A DNA stretch of 64,000 nucleotides, from assembly GCF_000004825.1 (NCBI RefSeq), contig NW_008805076.1, positions 1 to 64,000 of the forward strand. Direction: 5' to 3'. The position numbers and the translations under genes were made by a program. Source of the stretch: Heterostelium album PN500 (Eukaryota > Evosea > Eumycetozoa > Acytosteliales > Acytosteliaceae). Below the pieces are notes generated by a model. The model was not told the origin of the DNA. It ran no database searches and saw only the letters and a program-made list of their open reading frames with translations. Positions 45,633 through 56,946 of the stretch are shown here, piece by piece (position 1 is the stretch's first letter; each line of letters opens with the position of its first letter).

Positions 45633-47550
45633 ATGATATTGCTATTTGGAAAGGATTGTATAAAGAATGGTTTAAAATATAAATTGTCTTCATCTTTTTT
45701 GTTTATTAACAATGGCAGTAGTAGTAAATCATTAAATTATCATAATAATTTATTAAATCATCATAATAGTTTCTGTACACTCAATGGTTATACTATTAAT
45801 AATAATATTTTAAATAGCGTTGATTCATTATTAAAAATAAACAACAACAATAATAATAACAATATAGATAGTAGTAGTAATAGAAATGTAAATAAAAATA
45901 AAAATAAAGGGAATGATCAAAGAAAATATCCTTTTCATCCTTATATTATAAGAATAGCTGCTGATGATGATGCAGATTTCAGTAAGAATAATGATAAAAG
46001 AGAATATCCAGATATAAATGATTCTGCACTTTATAGAAGACGACACATTCTATTAGAAACAGAGAAAGGTTTACAAAGAGATGTTACACCTGATCAAATG
46101 GCATTCATCTATCTCTATGAATTGAAAAGACATTCAGAAAAAGGTTTAACATTCAATACAGAGTATCTATCGTTTATAACATACCTCTTCCATACATACA
46201 TATCATCAAAATAATTAACACTTCTTTATATTTGCTTATAGTTACTTGCGTAAATTAAAGAATATTAGAAAGTTGGATATTAAAACTGTTGAATCTATTG
46301 TAAATTGTTTGATAGATATTAAATGTTTTGATACTAAAGTAATGGAAGTCTTAATGAGTTACTATATGGAGTTGGAAAATGGTGGTGGTGGTTTGGACAA
46401 AGCATTACAACTCTGGTATAGAATAAGGTCAAATATCGATGTGAAATTCCATTCTGTGTATATACGTATTCTTGCAGTGGGCTTACACGCAACAGGTGAT
46501 ACCCATATTTTGAATAGTTTGATAAAAGAGTCTAATCTAGATAGTGATATGATACATAGAATCAATATTGTACTACCAACTACTACATTTTCAACAACAA
46601 CAACAACAACACATACATTATTATCATCAACAACAACAACAATAATAGAAGATACCAATATTCAACTGGCACATTTTAATCAATTGCTATTATCATCTAT
46701 CAAACGTAAAGACTATAGCGATGCACTGTATATATTCGAATCAAATATCAATGGTAGTTTGAAACCAAATGATATCACATATAGACATATCATTAGGATT
46801 CTCATAGATGACCGAAGGAATGACGATGTCATTGTAGATTCAAAAGATAAAGATAAACTGGTTGCATATTTAGATGGAATATTGGAATGTGAACAGGTGT
46901 TGCCACGGTTCTCTTCATTCCGTAGAAAGGAGCTGACGTCACTGCTAGAATATTATGCACAGACAAACAACAGCAATCTTCTAGAAACATTGATTAATGT
47001 TTATGAACAACGTTTTGAAGAGCGTGCTCTGTTGCGTCACTATCAAAAGTTGGTGGAACTACTCGTTCTGGATGTGTCCCGCTTCACTGCGTTGGTAGAT
47101 CGGCTGTTGGCGTTGAAGTACTTCAACATCGAGATTCTCAACTGTTGCCTGAAGCATGTTGCGCTTGCCAACGATCTAGCAGTGTTCAACCACATCTATC
47201 GACTACTGCCGAGCCTCTATCTCAGTCCGAACGATTCGACACATATCCTCGTTGCAAAGTACTATGCATTGGAAGGTCACCACAGTCAACTCACCGATTA
47301 CTTGATGAACGTCAATATGATGACGCAAGTTGCTCTAATCCTTCAGCAAATACATTTGGTTGACACCAACAATATAAATGACCGACTGAAATTCTACAAC
47401 GATAGATATCAAATACCAAATAACGTACAGATGTTGGCACAGTGGAATAATTTCGTCGATCATTTATATTCTGATACCACCACAACAACCGAGGAAAAAC
47501 AATCAAAATTAAAAACATATATAAAATCATTATCTTTAAAAAATAAATAA
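45633..47550 (+). CDS. PPR-like (pentatricopeptide) protein, probably mitochondrial
   Basis: Two exons: 45633-46162 and 46242-47550, about 612 residues. The amino-terminal 100 residues are basic/Asn-rich with few acids at first, fitting a mitochondrial presequence. The rest is all-helical, with at least one clear pentatricopeptide unit: HFNQLLLSSIKRKDYSDALY then IFESNINGSLKPNDITYRHI. Other helical pairs are weaker (KALQLWYRIRSNIDVKFHSV; RHYQKLVELLVLDVSRF). PPR proteins bind organellar RNA, and dictyostelids have a modest set. The donor GTATCT is unusual but gives the only frame-continuous join (NTDYLRKLKNIRKL); without it, the first exon would end in TAA 48 nt later. A Thr run occurs near residue 305. 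Confidence 0.7.
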
Positions 47551-48581
47551 AATTATCATGATTAATTAGAACTTGATTAATTAATATTACAATCTTTTTT
47601 CAGTTTTTTGTTTGTTTTTTAGTTTCTAAAAAATTTTGTGTAAAATGGGTTTTAGTTTTTATTATCATAAACAAACTATTGAAAAACTGGTACAAAAAAA
47701 AACAAAAAAAAAAAGTAAATAGAATAAGATATACCCCCCATAATTAATCCCAACTTTTATTTATTCTCCACAAAAGATGAATAGATGTGTAAAGTCTCAA
47801 AAGTGATTCTAAAGTTCTCGGTTTTTTTGTTGGGCTACAGATGATAAAGTAGATTAGTTGTTTTGAAGGAATTCGAAGCAATCTCTATTCAAATCATTCT
47901 CATTGACACTTTAAAAATAGAATAGAGTTATGTGTTGAATTGATTTTTTGTCTTTTTTTTTTAAAACTTTAAAAAGTTGTGAGGTTCCAATATTTTTTTT
48001 TTTTTAATCAGCTGATTAATTTTATCTTGATGGGTTATCAAATGGTTTCGACCGCCAAAAAATCCTGAAAAAAATAAACAACAATTTTTTTACAGTCATT
48101 AAAAACATGATATAACCACAGTGGTTCATTAATGTCTATTAAATCATAAAGATTTGGTGGGTTGTATTACCTGCAAAAAAGGTCCTTAAGGAAAGACACA
48201 CGGTTCGATTGATGATTGTAGTTTTTCCCGATCGAGCAATTCTTGGGTATACTACATTCATATATGTGGAGGTGCAAGGCGTAAGTAATATCGTACAGAG
48301 AGTCAGAAAGTCTGATATTGAACCATCGGGTTAGGTTTTAGTTAGTTATCCTCTGTTGTGGAAAGTAATCTTTGACCAGTGCATCAACAATGTAATTCTT
48401 GTAAATGTGGTGGCGTATCGTGAATCCTCCAATCGAATTGATTGGTTTGGAACACAACAGAGTTATTAGAATTCCAGTAAATATCTTTTTTAGTTACCTA
48501 TACGGTCTCTTTATAAATGAACGAATTCGTTTCATTTTATCATATTCATATTTGTAAACAATTAATAAATACAGTAATAAT
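47551..48581. other. Intergenic region with degraded coding-like stretch
   Basis: Upstream of the beta-helix gene. A G+C-richer block at about 48171-48476 reads as coding on the minus strand and is listed separately. The 100 nt next to 48582 contain TATA-like words. No tRNA-like fold was found around GGTTCGAT at 48213. Confidence 0.5.
48171..48476 (-). pseudogene. Coding-like remnant, family not recognised
   Basis: The minus-strand frame encodes GFTIRHHIYKNYIVDALVKD, then WFNIRLSDSLYDITYALHLH, and ends at a donor-like CAG|GTAATA. Base composition and codon use are like real exons and unlike the flanks. The frame contains an internal stop and no good start, and no second exon is found downstream. 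It is likely a decayed piece of a dictyostelid multigene family, which I cannot name. Confidence 0.35.
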
Positions 48582-50611
48582 ATGTATAAACCAATTCTAT
48601 TTCTTTTAGCTTTGGTTGCTTCGCTTGGTGTCCAAGCGTATCCAACCACTTCGCCAGCTCCAATCTGTGCTAGCAACATTTGGAATCAAGGTCCAGCTAC
48701 TCCACCACCAGGAGCCATCGTAGTTCCAGCTGGAAGCAACTCTGGCTTCTACTTTACCACCAACAATGCTGTCTATTGGTTCGCCCCAGGTGTCCATTAC
48801 TTCACTCAACACATCTATGCCAACATTATTCCAGGTAACTACTCCACCTACATCGGTGCCCCAGGTGCCATTCTCGATGGTAACAACACCAATTTGTATG
48901 CCTTCACTCAACCATCGCACCATGTCACCGTAAGATATCTTGAGATCAGAAACTTTGGTTTGGGTGCCACCAACAACGATGAGGGTACCGTCAATCATGA
49001 TTCCGGTGAATACTGGACTGTCGAATACAACTACATTCATCACAACGATGGTGCTGGTGTTTTCATGGGTTCGCAATCCGTTACCAGATTCAACTGTCTT
49101 GCTTACAACGGTCAATATGGTTTCAGCTCTTACGATGTCAATGGAATTCACAATGTCGTCCTCGAAAACAATGAAGTCGTTGGAAACAATCAAGATGACT
49201 GGGAGACTCGTCGTAAAGGTTGTGGTTGCACTGGTGGTGGTAAGTTCTGGGATTCCAAGGGTGCCGTCGTCCGTAACAATTGGGTCCATGACAATCTTGG
49301 TCCAGGTCTTTGGGCTGATCACAACAACGCAAACTTTACCTTTGAGAATAATTTGATCGAGAACAACCAAGGTATGGGTATTTTCTATGAAGTCAGCTTC
49401 AATTTCATCATCAGAAATAACACCTTTAGACGTAATTCCATCGTCAACGGTCTTGCTCGTCAAGCCAGTGGTAACGCATTCCCAGGTATTTATTAATTCA
49501 AATTTCAAATAACCACATTACACAACTGACCATCTAACCAACCATTTTTTTATTAGAGGGTGCCATCTATATCTCTGAATCTGGTGGTGACTCACGTGCT
49601 CCAGGTCCAGCACAAAGTGAAATCGTTGGAAATCTCTTTGATAACAATTGGGATGGTGTAGTTCTATGGGAAAATGCCGACCGTTTCTGTCGTCCAAACG
49701 AAACCTTTGATACTACCAATGGATGTCCATGGTTCAATCGTACCTGGGGAGAGCGTTACAAGACTCAAAACATCAAAGTTCATCTCAACGAATTCTCTTT
49801 CAATGCCTCCCAAATCGGATGTACCGATCTTTACTATTGTGGTCGTAACACCATCTTCTCCAACTGGGGATCATGGCCAGCCAACTCACCATACAAGGGA
49901 ACTGTCATTCAACAAGCCATCACCTTTAACCAAAACAATGTCTTTGTCAACAACACCTACAATGGTCCATGGAACTTCCTAACCAAATCGATGGACAACA
50001 ACATCAACTATGCCACCTGGCGTGCTGCACCATACAACCAAGATGTCGGAAGTACCTACTCCTCGCCAATTGGAACACCATTGCCAACATCAACTCCAAC
50101 CAGTACTCCAACACCAACCTCCACCCCAACTCCAACTGGTCCAGTCGCCAACTACCTCGATGCCGACACATCCACCGGTGAAGGATCCGTCGGTAAATGG
50201 TCTACCTGGTACTCTGCAGATGTTCTCCAATCCAACATTGCCAAGAGCGGATCCCACAGTATCCAAATCAATGTTACCAATTCATGGGGATACGGTGTCA
50301 TCCTTTCCAACTACCCAGGTTTCGCCACCACCCCAGGACCCAAGGTTGTCAGCTTCTGGTCAAGACTTGTCCAAAACACCGGTACCTCTGCTGTCACTGT
50401 CACTGTCACCGTCCAATGGTTCACCAGCGCTTCAGCATTGCTCGACACTCAAACCATCACCTTGACACCAGTAACCACCACCTGGACTCAAGTATCGTCG
50501 ACTCTTACAGCACCAGCTACCACTGCCTACGTTCTTCTCAAGCTCACCGGTCCAAATATCGCTGGAACATCTTACCTTTTGGATGACGTTGTCGTAGGAG
50601 ATCAAATCTAA
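48582..50611 (+). CDS. Secreted right-handed beta-helix protein with C-terminal carbohydrate-binding-like domain
   Basis: Two exons: 48582-49485 and 49557-50611, about 652 residues. A signal peptide (MYKPILFLLALVASLGVQA) is followed by a parallel beta-helix domain (about 90-440) with PbH1-type rungs: HHVTVRYLEIRNFG, YWTVEYNYIHHNDGAGVFMG, NVVLENNEVVGNN, AVVRNNWVHDNLGPGLWADH and FTFENNLIENNQGMGIFYE. Such folds are found in polysaccharide lyases and epimerases. A Pro/Thr/Ser linker (TSTPTPTSTPTPT) leads to a beta-sandwich of about 140 residues with SHSIQINVTNSWGYG, VSFWSRL and SYLLDDVVVGDQI, the layout of CBM4/9 (CenC-like) carbohydrate-binding modules. The architecture and linker are typical of secreted bacterial enzymes, so acquisition from bacteria is plausible. 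Signal peptide, codon use and one intron show adaptation. It could digest bacterial or matrix polysaccharide; catalytic residues are unknown. Confidence 0.85.
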
Positions 50612-50691
50612 TCCAAATAAAATTGATTCAAATAAATTTATCAATCATTCTAATTATTTATAACATTTAAACATTTTATTTTGTGTTTTAT

Positions 50692-51167
50692 TTATTTTTT
50701 AAATTTTAATTTAACAAAAGCTGATAAAAAGAATGTTATTGTAATGATTGATATAAATAGAATTTGGTTTGTAAATAAAAGCTCTTCAACTATTGCAGCT
50801 ATAAAATAACCTAATGAAAAAGGTAATATCGATTTCGTTACCCACACAAACATGATCGGTTTTAATCCAGTGGGTCTAAAAATAATACCAAGCAGTAGTA
50901 ATAATGAAGAGTAGAATAGTGTTCCTAATAGACACTGCCACAAAGATGGCCATGAAACTATATTAAAAACTAACTTTACTAAACATGTTGCACAACCAAA
51001 TGAAATGTGTATCAACACAATACTAACTATATTATCCTAACAAAAAAAAAGAAAATAAAAGATAAATAAGTTATTTAAACTCAAAATGATTACTCTTTTG
51101 ATATTAATACTTTTAAAAATTCTAAAACATGTTGATCGTTATTTGTTTTATATCTTTTCGATGACAT
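50692..51167 (-). CDS. Small four-span membrane protein, hypothetical
   Basis: Exons about 51167-51111 and 51038-50692, about 134 residues. MSSKRYKTNNDQHVLEFLK is joined to DNIVSIVLIHISFGCATCLV in frame by a GTATTA donor and GTTAG acceptor. Four hydrophobic segments follow (around IVLIHISFGCATCLVKLVFN; CLLGTLFYSSLLLLLGIIF; KPIMFVWVTKSILPFSLGYF; FISIITITFFLSAF), ending in a basic KLKFKK, which resembles a KKxx-type ER-retrieval signal (Lys-Phe-Lys-Lys). No family was recognised. Composition is far from random A+T-rich shadow, with helix-breaking Pro/Gly between segments. The splice junction was chosen by frame continuity, and its donor is weak. Confidence 0.55.
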
Positions 51168-51721
51168 TTTTAATGAATAAGAGATAATTGGTGGCATTCA
51201 CTTTTTTTTCCTTGGAAATCGTTTGGAATTATTTTTATTTTTTATCTTTTTAAAATATATAATCAAAAGATACAATAGTATAAAGAATAGATGAGACTAT
51301 TGTAATCAAAATTTACTAAAATAACTGTTACTATTTGAGAATTAGCACAGGCCACAAGCTATTCTATTAGCTTGTGGCCTTCATTGATTTCAAACAACGT
51401 CTACCAGGTTGTAATCAATTCATACGCAACTGTGGTAATCATTTCAATCCCTCAAATGAAAATGCTTGTTATTCCAAGAACACGTCGATTTTCTTGGATA
51501 TCGAGTTAATCAAGATGGTTCTAGAGCGAATTGACATGTTTGAAAAGACTAAAGCCATTATCGACTATCCGGAGCCAAATACCACTGTGTTAGTTCTCAT
51601 AGCAAAATATTTTAGTATAATTAATTCAGTAAAAATTATCTATTAATAAACCGATTGTTGATCGACTTTAAAAATTTTTAAAAAATTATATATATATATA
51701 TTTTATATCTTATGTGTTTTA
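51168..51721. other. Intergenic region with hairpin and short coding-like frame
   Basis: Upstream of the four-span protein and 3' of EMC3. It contains the hairpin at 51349-51380. The plus strand just after the hairpin is open to 51646, with plausible residues (FKQRLPGCNQFIRNCGNHFN; IFLDIELIKMVLERIDMFEK). The latter could be the remains of a gene of unknown family, as no partner exons are seen. Confidence 0.4.
51349..51380. repeat. Perfect 13-bp inverted repeat (hairpin)
   Basis: AGGCCACAAGCTA (51349-51361) and its exact complement (51368-51380) are separated by a 6-nt loop. The stem is about half G+C, in DNA that is otherwise mostly A+T, so chance occurrence is unlikely. It sits between two genes and immediately before a coding-like frame. 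Confidence 0.75.
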
Positions 51722-52707
51722 TTACTTTCTTTTCTTCAACTGTGATGACTGACTTGATGATGAAGATGAAGATGATGTTGTTGGTGTTGGTTTTGTTGGC
51801 ATCGATTTATTCTGTAGTTTATAGAGATAACGTTGCTCTACGTTATCCATAAGTGATTCATGTTGAATGAGTTCGATGTTCTCACGCTCCGATGTATAGA
51901 GTTGATGTACTGGTGTCTGTTGTGGTGGTAAACCTTGTTCGACAGTAGATTGTAAGAGTTGTTCGTTGAGGATCGGTCTCTCTTGTAGTAGCAGTGAGTT
52001 GATACCTTCGAGACCGAACCAACAAAGGAAATACCAACTGAGTGAACTTACATAGGAGACATCGAGTGACGACAACTCAATGCCACGCTGCAGAAAAGTC
52101 TTGAAACGAATAGTTAGAGGAAAGAATGGAATCTTGACCGCTACGAAACCAGAGAAGAAATGATTGACCCATGTCATCAAACCGATCTGTGGAACCACAT
52201 TGACAATGTTACCCTTCAACATATCTGTCATACCGGATTGATCTTTGAACGCATTACCCAATGCACCCATTGGATTGCTTGGTGCATTATTCTCTTTCAA
52301 TGCAAATAATCCTGATTCCTATAGAAATGAAAATGAATTATTACTAATCTAATCTAACAATAATCTATGTAAATTAAACTATTTACTTTGTTTGTAAAAT
52401 AAGCTTTTCTCATATTAAATGAAAATGATGGTATTCTATTATAGTTTGCTGCTAATCTTCTTGCTCTCATTAATGTTTGTCTAAAATCAAATATATAATG
52501 ATCATTAACAATTAGTGAATAAAAAGTACATAATTATATAAACACATACACTTCCATTACATTCTGTAGATTTTGTTTTCTTTCAGTTTGAGACATCAAA
52601 CCTGCTATATTACTCTTTAAAGCACTAACTATAAACAATACAAAAAGAATAGGTATCACTACCCAATTTCTAATAGATGTATCTAAAACAATTGTTTCTT
52701 CAATCAT
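51722..52707 (-). CDS. emc3: ER membrane complex subunit 3 (EMC3/TMEM111)
   Basis: Three exons: 52707-52550, about 52488-52389, and about 52319-51722, roughly 285 residues. EMC3 is the Oxa1/YidC-related subunit of the ER membrane insertase complex. Visible: IEETIVLDTSIRNWVVIPIL then FVLFIVSALK (first span), TLMRARRLAANYNRIPSFSF with NMRKAYFTNKE, the methionine-rich loop GMTDMLKGNIVNVVPQIG, then WVNHFFSGFVAVKIPFFPLT, RFKTFLQRGIELSSLDVSYV and SSLSWYFLCWFGLEGINSLL. The last 60 residues are a Ser run and a basic tail (QLKKRK). The intron phases join the family sequence without gaps. Confidence 0.93.
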
Positions 52708-52866
52708 CTTTATTTATATTTTAATATATATATATATCTAATAAGTATGTTTAATAAAATAGTTTTAAAAAAAAAAAAACAAAAATTTTTCATTTTAAAA
52801 AAAAATTGTTTGTTTATTAAAATTTTGAAGATCATTGATTGATAATTATTAATATTATTTTTTTTG

Positions 52867-53583
52867 TTAACATTCAACGTCTGGTTGGGAGGTTGGGAGT
52901 GCAGCTTGGAATTCTGGTATTTCAGCTAATGAGTTGTTGATACGCACTACATTGGGATATGGTGTGAGATCTACATTGAAACGATGGGCATTGAATACTT
53001 GAGCGGGCAAGAGGAGATCGGCGAACGTGATGGTGTCACCGAAACAATACTTGCCACTGTGCTTCTCGAGTAGCTTTTCGAGTCCGTTGAATCCGTTGGC
53101 AATCCAAGTGGCTGCCCAAACCTGTTTATTCTTATCGTCACCGGTCAACTCTGCAACCTTGTTGATAACCTTCAGGTTTTGCAGTGGTTGGATATCACTT
53201 CCGATGATTTGCATCATCTGACGTACGACTGCACGGTCTTGTGGCTTCGATGGAAGCAAAGCTGGTTCTGGTCTAGTCTCTTCGAGATACTCTAAAATGG
53301 CCAATGATTGTCCCAATACATTACCATCGATAATTAATGTTGGTACCTTTATTTAATAATTATTAATATACAAGTACAAATAGGATGATAATCTATTCCA
53401 ACTTACAATCTTCATTGGGTTCAACTTTGTATATTCTTCAGTGGTTTGATCCTTCTTTACCAAGTGGACTGCTCTATATTCATAATCGATCTTCTTCAGT
53501 GCAAGAGCAACTCTAACTCTCCATGAACATGAAGATCTCCAATAACTATATAAAATTGTATTTGTTGGTATTTCGCTTGACAT
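52867..53583 (-). CDS. mai: Maleylacetoacetate isomerase (GST zeta), copy 1
   Basis: Two exons: 53583-53407 and 53346-52867, about 218 residues. It isomerises maleylacetoacetate to fumarylacetoacetate with glutathione in tyrosine/phenylalanine breakdown. Family signature [20 protein letters not shown] (the SSCS-x-RV glutathione-activating motif) is followed by [73 protein letters not shown] and [12 protein letters not shown]. One intron interrupts after NPMKI. It lies head-to-tail with a close intronless copy at 53944-54588. Confidence 0.93.
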
Positions 53584-53943
53584 TTTCTTTAATAATAACT
53601 TTTTTTACAAAAATAAATATATAATTTATTTAACTATAGTCTAAATTTAATTTCAGTTTAAAATGATAACACTTTGTTCAAACTTTCAATTTATTTTTCT
53701 GCTGAAATTTACAAATAAAAACAAAAAAAACTGGAGTTCTGTCCGATGCTTCCATGCATTCCATTATCAAAAACACACCCATTTTTTTGTTATTCTGCAA
53801 ATCAAAACAATATTTTGTTGTAGATTTTATTTTGACTTACGTAAGATATTTATTATTGGAAGCCAGCAAATATTCATTAATTATAAAAAATATTATTTAT
53901 TGTTAAACAAACAACTGTTTGGACTTAAACTAAAATAGTTATG
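53584..53943. promoter_or_regulatory. Spacer between the two isomerase genes
   Basis: 360 nt that serve as promoter of copy 1 and 3' end of copy 2. A 91-codon plus-strand open frame here has Phe/Lys/Asn-rich random composition and was rejected. No other element was seen. Confidence 0.45.
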
Positions 53944-54588
53944 TTACTTGTCAACATCTGGTTGAGCAGATGGCTTTGTTTGTTTGAATTCATTCAGATC
54001 GTTGAGTGTTTTGTTAATACGTAAGATATTGGGAAAAGGTGAGAGGTCAACTTTGAACTTATTGGCATTGTTTACTTGTGCCGGTAAAAGAAGATCGGCA
54101 AGAGTGACACTGTCACCGAAACAATAGGTTCCACTGTGTTTCTCTAGTAGTCGCTCAAGTCCTTCGAAACCGTTGGTGATCCACATCGCTGCCCAAATCT
54201 GCTTGTTCTCCTCATTACCGGTCAACTCTGCAACCTTGTTGATCACCTTACGATTCTGAAGAGGCTGTATATCGCTACCGATGATTTGCATCATCTGACG
54301 AACTGTTGCTCTATCTTGCGGTTTCGATGGCAGCAATGGAGGATGTGGTCTAGTCTCTTCGAGATACTCTAATATCGCCAACGATTGTCCAAGTACTTGA
54401 TTATCAATCACCAGTGTCGGCACAGATTTCATCGGATTGATTTTCGTATATTCATTTGATGATTGTACATTCTTTATTAAATCGATTGCTCTATATTCAT
54501 AATCGATCTTTTTAAAAGCAAGAGCTGCTCTAACTCTCCACGAACATGAAGATCTCCAATAACTATATAAAACTATATTTTTTGACAT
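53944..54588 (-). CDS. Maleylacetoacetate isomerase (GST zeta), copy 2, intronless
   Basis: A single exon of 214 residues from the ATG at 54588 ([19 protein letters not shown]). An upstream in-frame ATG at 54621 would add a Phe-rich stretch encoded by a homopolymer run and was not chosen. The same signature ([63 protein letters not shown]) shows an intact active site. About 75% of residues match copy 1, and the intron of copy 1 is absent. The tail differs (KPSAQPDVDK). It probably has the same activity, perhaps with a different expression pattern or a broader GST-zeta role. Confidence 0.92.
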   Translation of the reverse strand: MSKNIVLYSYWRSSCSWRVRAALAFKKIDYEYRAIDLIKNVQSSNEYTKINPMKSVPTLVIDNQVLGQSLAILEYLEETRPHPPLLPSKPQDRATVRQMMQIIGSDIQPLQNRKVINKVAELTGNEENKQIWAAMWITNGFEGLERLLEKHSGTYCFGDSVTLADLLLPAQVNNANKFKVDLSPFPNILRINKTLNDLNEFKQTKPSAQPDVDK

Positions 54589-54952
54589 GTTATAACAAAA
54601 AAAAAAAAAAAGAAATAACAAAGTTGTTTACAACACATTAAGTAATATAAAAAAAAAAAAAAAAAACAAAAAAAAAACTTCCATTGCGACCATCATTAAT
54701 ACATTCAAATAAATATATACAGATAATACAATTAATATTTATTTAACAATATTTTATATTAATTGGTTGTAAAAAGAAAACTCTTTATTTTATATTATAA
54801 TGATTGTTTTTTATTCTTCATAATTATATTATCATCATTTCCTATAAAAACAATATTTGTATTTGAGGTTTTTAATTTTATTTTAATAAAGGCAAGATAA
54901 TAAATTATATCTTTGGTGGTTCGTAATTTTGTTTTTGTTGTTGTTGTTATTT
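54589..54952. promoter_or_regulatory. Upstream region of isomerase copy 2
   Basis: 364 nt of A-run-rich DNA between the copy 2 start and the end of the gup1-like gene. A runs at 54598-54610 and 54649-54678 flank the start. Nothing else was seen. Confidence 0.5.
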
Positions 54953-56946
54953 TTAAAAAGGTTTAACTTCTTTTGATCGTTTCTCCGCTTCACGAATCTC
55001 CATCATCATGGTAATACCGCAATACAACCAAACATAAGAAAATACGAAAGCACTGAGACCACCCTCCGAGAAGAATGCATTCTTTACAAATAGAATACTG
55101 TTTTCGAATCCATGAAGAATTGCAAGATTGGCAATCATCAACAAGAAAATATTGAATGTACCTGCTACTGCAACAATATATCTCCAATACCATTGTTTTC
55201 TAAGTGATAATCTCTGTTGTTTTGAATATAATTAGCGGTTAATGAAAATAAAAATTAACTAATTAACAAAAATAATAACAAAAAAAAAAAAAAAAAAACA
55301 TACTCTTGGTGAATAGAAATAAAACATTATACCAATTTCAATTGTAAAGAATACACAGTTGAGTAATGCCCAGGCAACCCAACTCCACCAGAGATCATGC
55401 CAGAGTCCGATGAAGAAGAAGATGAGCCAGATGGTGAGGTGCTGTGTCTTCTTACCACCGAGTGGGATGTAGAGGTAACGAACGGTCCACTTGTTGAAAC
55501 TACCGTGCCATGATCTCCAGAATCCAGTGAAAGTGTAGTTGTTGTTGACACAACGATTCATGTTCTCCGGTGTGTCGATACCGTCGAACAAAGCAAACAG
55601 TCGGAACACTCTCCAGATGATCAGGAATTTCACGTACATAAAGTTCAACACGAGATAGCCGACCAGTGCAACCTCGGGTCCGCGGAATGTCATCCAGACA
55701 TCGGACTGATCGAACGAGTAGTAGTAGCAGTAGTGCAGGGCAATCTCAAGTCCGAGGAAAACCAAGAGAATCTTGATCGATGCAGCAACGAGCTGCTTGA
55801 TAGTGTAGGTCTTCTGTGGTTGGTAGACTTGCGCGATGAAAGCATTGAACGAAGCGATCGGACCGGCTATATACAACGGGATGTAAAAGATGTACGCGAG
55901 AAAGTGTGGCAGTGAGTAGTGGTCGGCTGGCTGATGACGTTCCTGTGCAATGAAGTAGGCGTTCTTTCCCTTGAGTTCGGGAACGGCACGCTTCACTCGC
56001 ATCCAGTGATAGTCGTGGTTGTAACTGATGAAACGAAGCATCGATACCTTAAAGTAGGTCTCCCACGAGAGGAATCCGTGGTAGCTATCTAGAATGGGAC
56101 CATACACACCGAGATGTGAGACCGACGAGAATCTATAACCGGAATAGTAGTAACTAGTCCAGAGAATGAACAAATTGAATACCCAAGTTGCCAGCGACAA
56201 AAACTTTGACTTGGCAAACACTCTACTAATGGTGAAATTTATCATGGCGATTGCCAACACAATGAAACTAGATGATCCATGTACGAATATCAAGAATCCC
56301 ATTGAAACTACATTATAAAATAATAATCTTTTTGATACATCATCCTATGATTTTTTTGATTAATATTAGCATTGCATTAACAATGTTTTGATTTGGTTTG
56401 TTATTTTTAATTATATATATATATATATACATACTGGAAAAGATGATCTAATGAAAGAACTGATTCCAACAAATATTGATAGACCAATCGATAACAATGG
56501 GAAGTTCTCTCTCCAAATTCTATATTGTGTATCGGATAGATCTTGTTTTCTACCCATAAACCATCCATCTACAATTCCATTGTTTGACTTTATACCTAGA
56601 TTGTATTCTATATATATAATTGTTGTTTGTTTGTTTGTTAGTTTTTGTTTTTGATACTATTACTACTACTTTTTGACGAAATGGGATATGTAGGAGATGT
56701 AGTCGGTGTAATCTTACCATTGGAAGTATTATACATCAATGAAAGACATAGATAGTATCCAACTACAATGATGATATAATAGATGAAATATTCTACAGTG
56801 AACCAACGTGATGGCTGTGCAGGATCTTCTACATAGACAACTTTTTTCTCTTGATTCGATTCGTCATCGTGATTCATCTTGTTTGCATTGGTTCGCTTGC
56901 TACTGCTTCCTCCGACTCCACCCAACGTAGGTGAAACAGTTGTCAT
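54953..56946 (-). CDS. gup1: Gup1-like membrane-bound O-acyltransferase (MBOAT)
   Basis: Four exons: 56946-56658, 56607-56435, 56344-55304 and 55213-54953, about 587 residues. Gup1/HHAT-like MBOATs move acyl chains in the ER; yeast Gup1 remodels GPI-anchor lipids. After a soluble start (QPSRWFTVEYFIYYIIIVVG) come DGWFMGRKQDLSDTQYRIWR, many spans, the MBOAT core CVNNNYTFTGFWRSWHGSFN with KWTVRYLYIPLGG, and FFFIGLWHDLWWSW with the invariant His. The end (EIREAEKRSKEVKPF) is basic, fitting an ER protein. I chose the ATG at 56946; upstream frame extension lacks an ATG. The gene is divergent, with a 301-nt gap, from the small mitochondrial protein gene at 57248. Confidence 0.9.

Noticed and set aside
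45633-46214. First exon of the PPR gene as a separate 193-codon gene
   Set aside because: Splicing at 46162/46242 joins it in frame with the helical PPR part, and its own end is inside the intron.
48200-48230. GGTTCGAT considered as a tRNA T-loop
   Set aside because: No acceptor stem, anticodon arm or A box could be built around it on either strand.
48606-49508. 300-codon antisense open frame opposite the beta-helix gene
   Set aside because: Stops are avoided because of the codon bias of the real gene; the plus strand has signal peptide, fold motifs and splice sites.
54589-54621. Upstream in-frame ATG of isomerase copy 2
   Set aside because: Adds a Phe run encoded by a homopolymer and is absent in copy 1.
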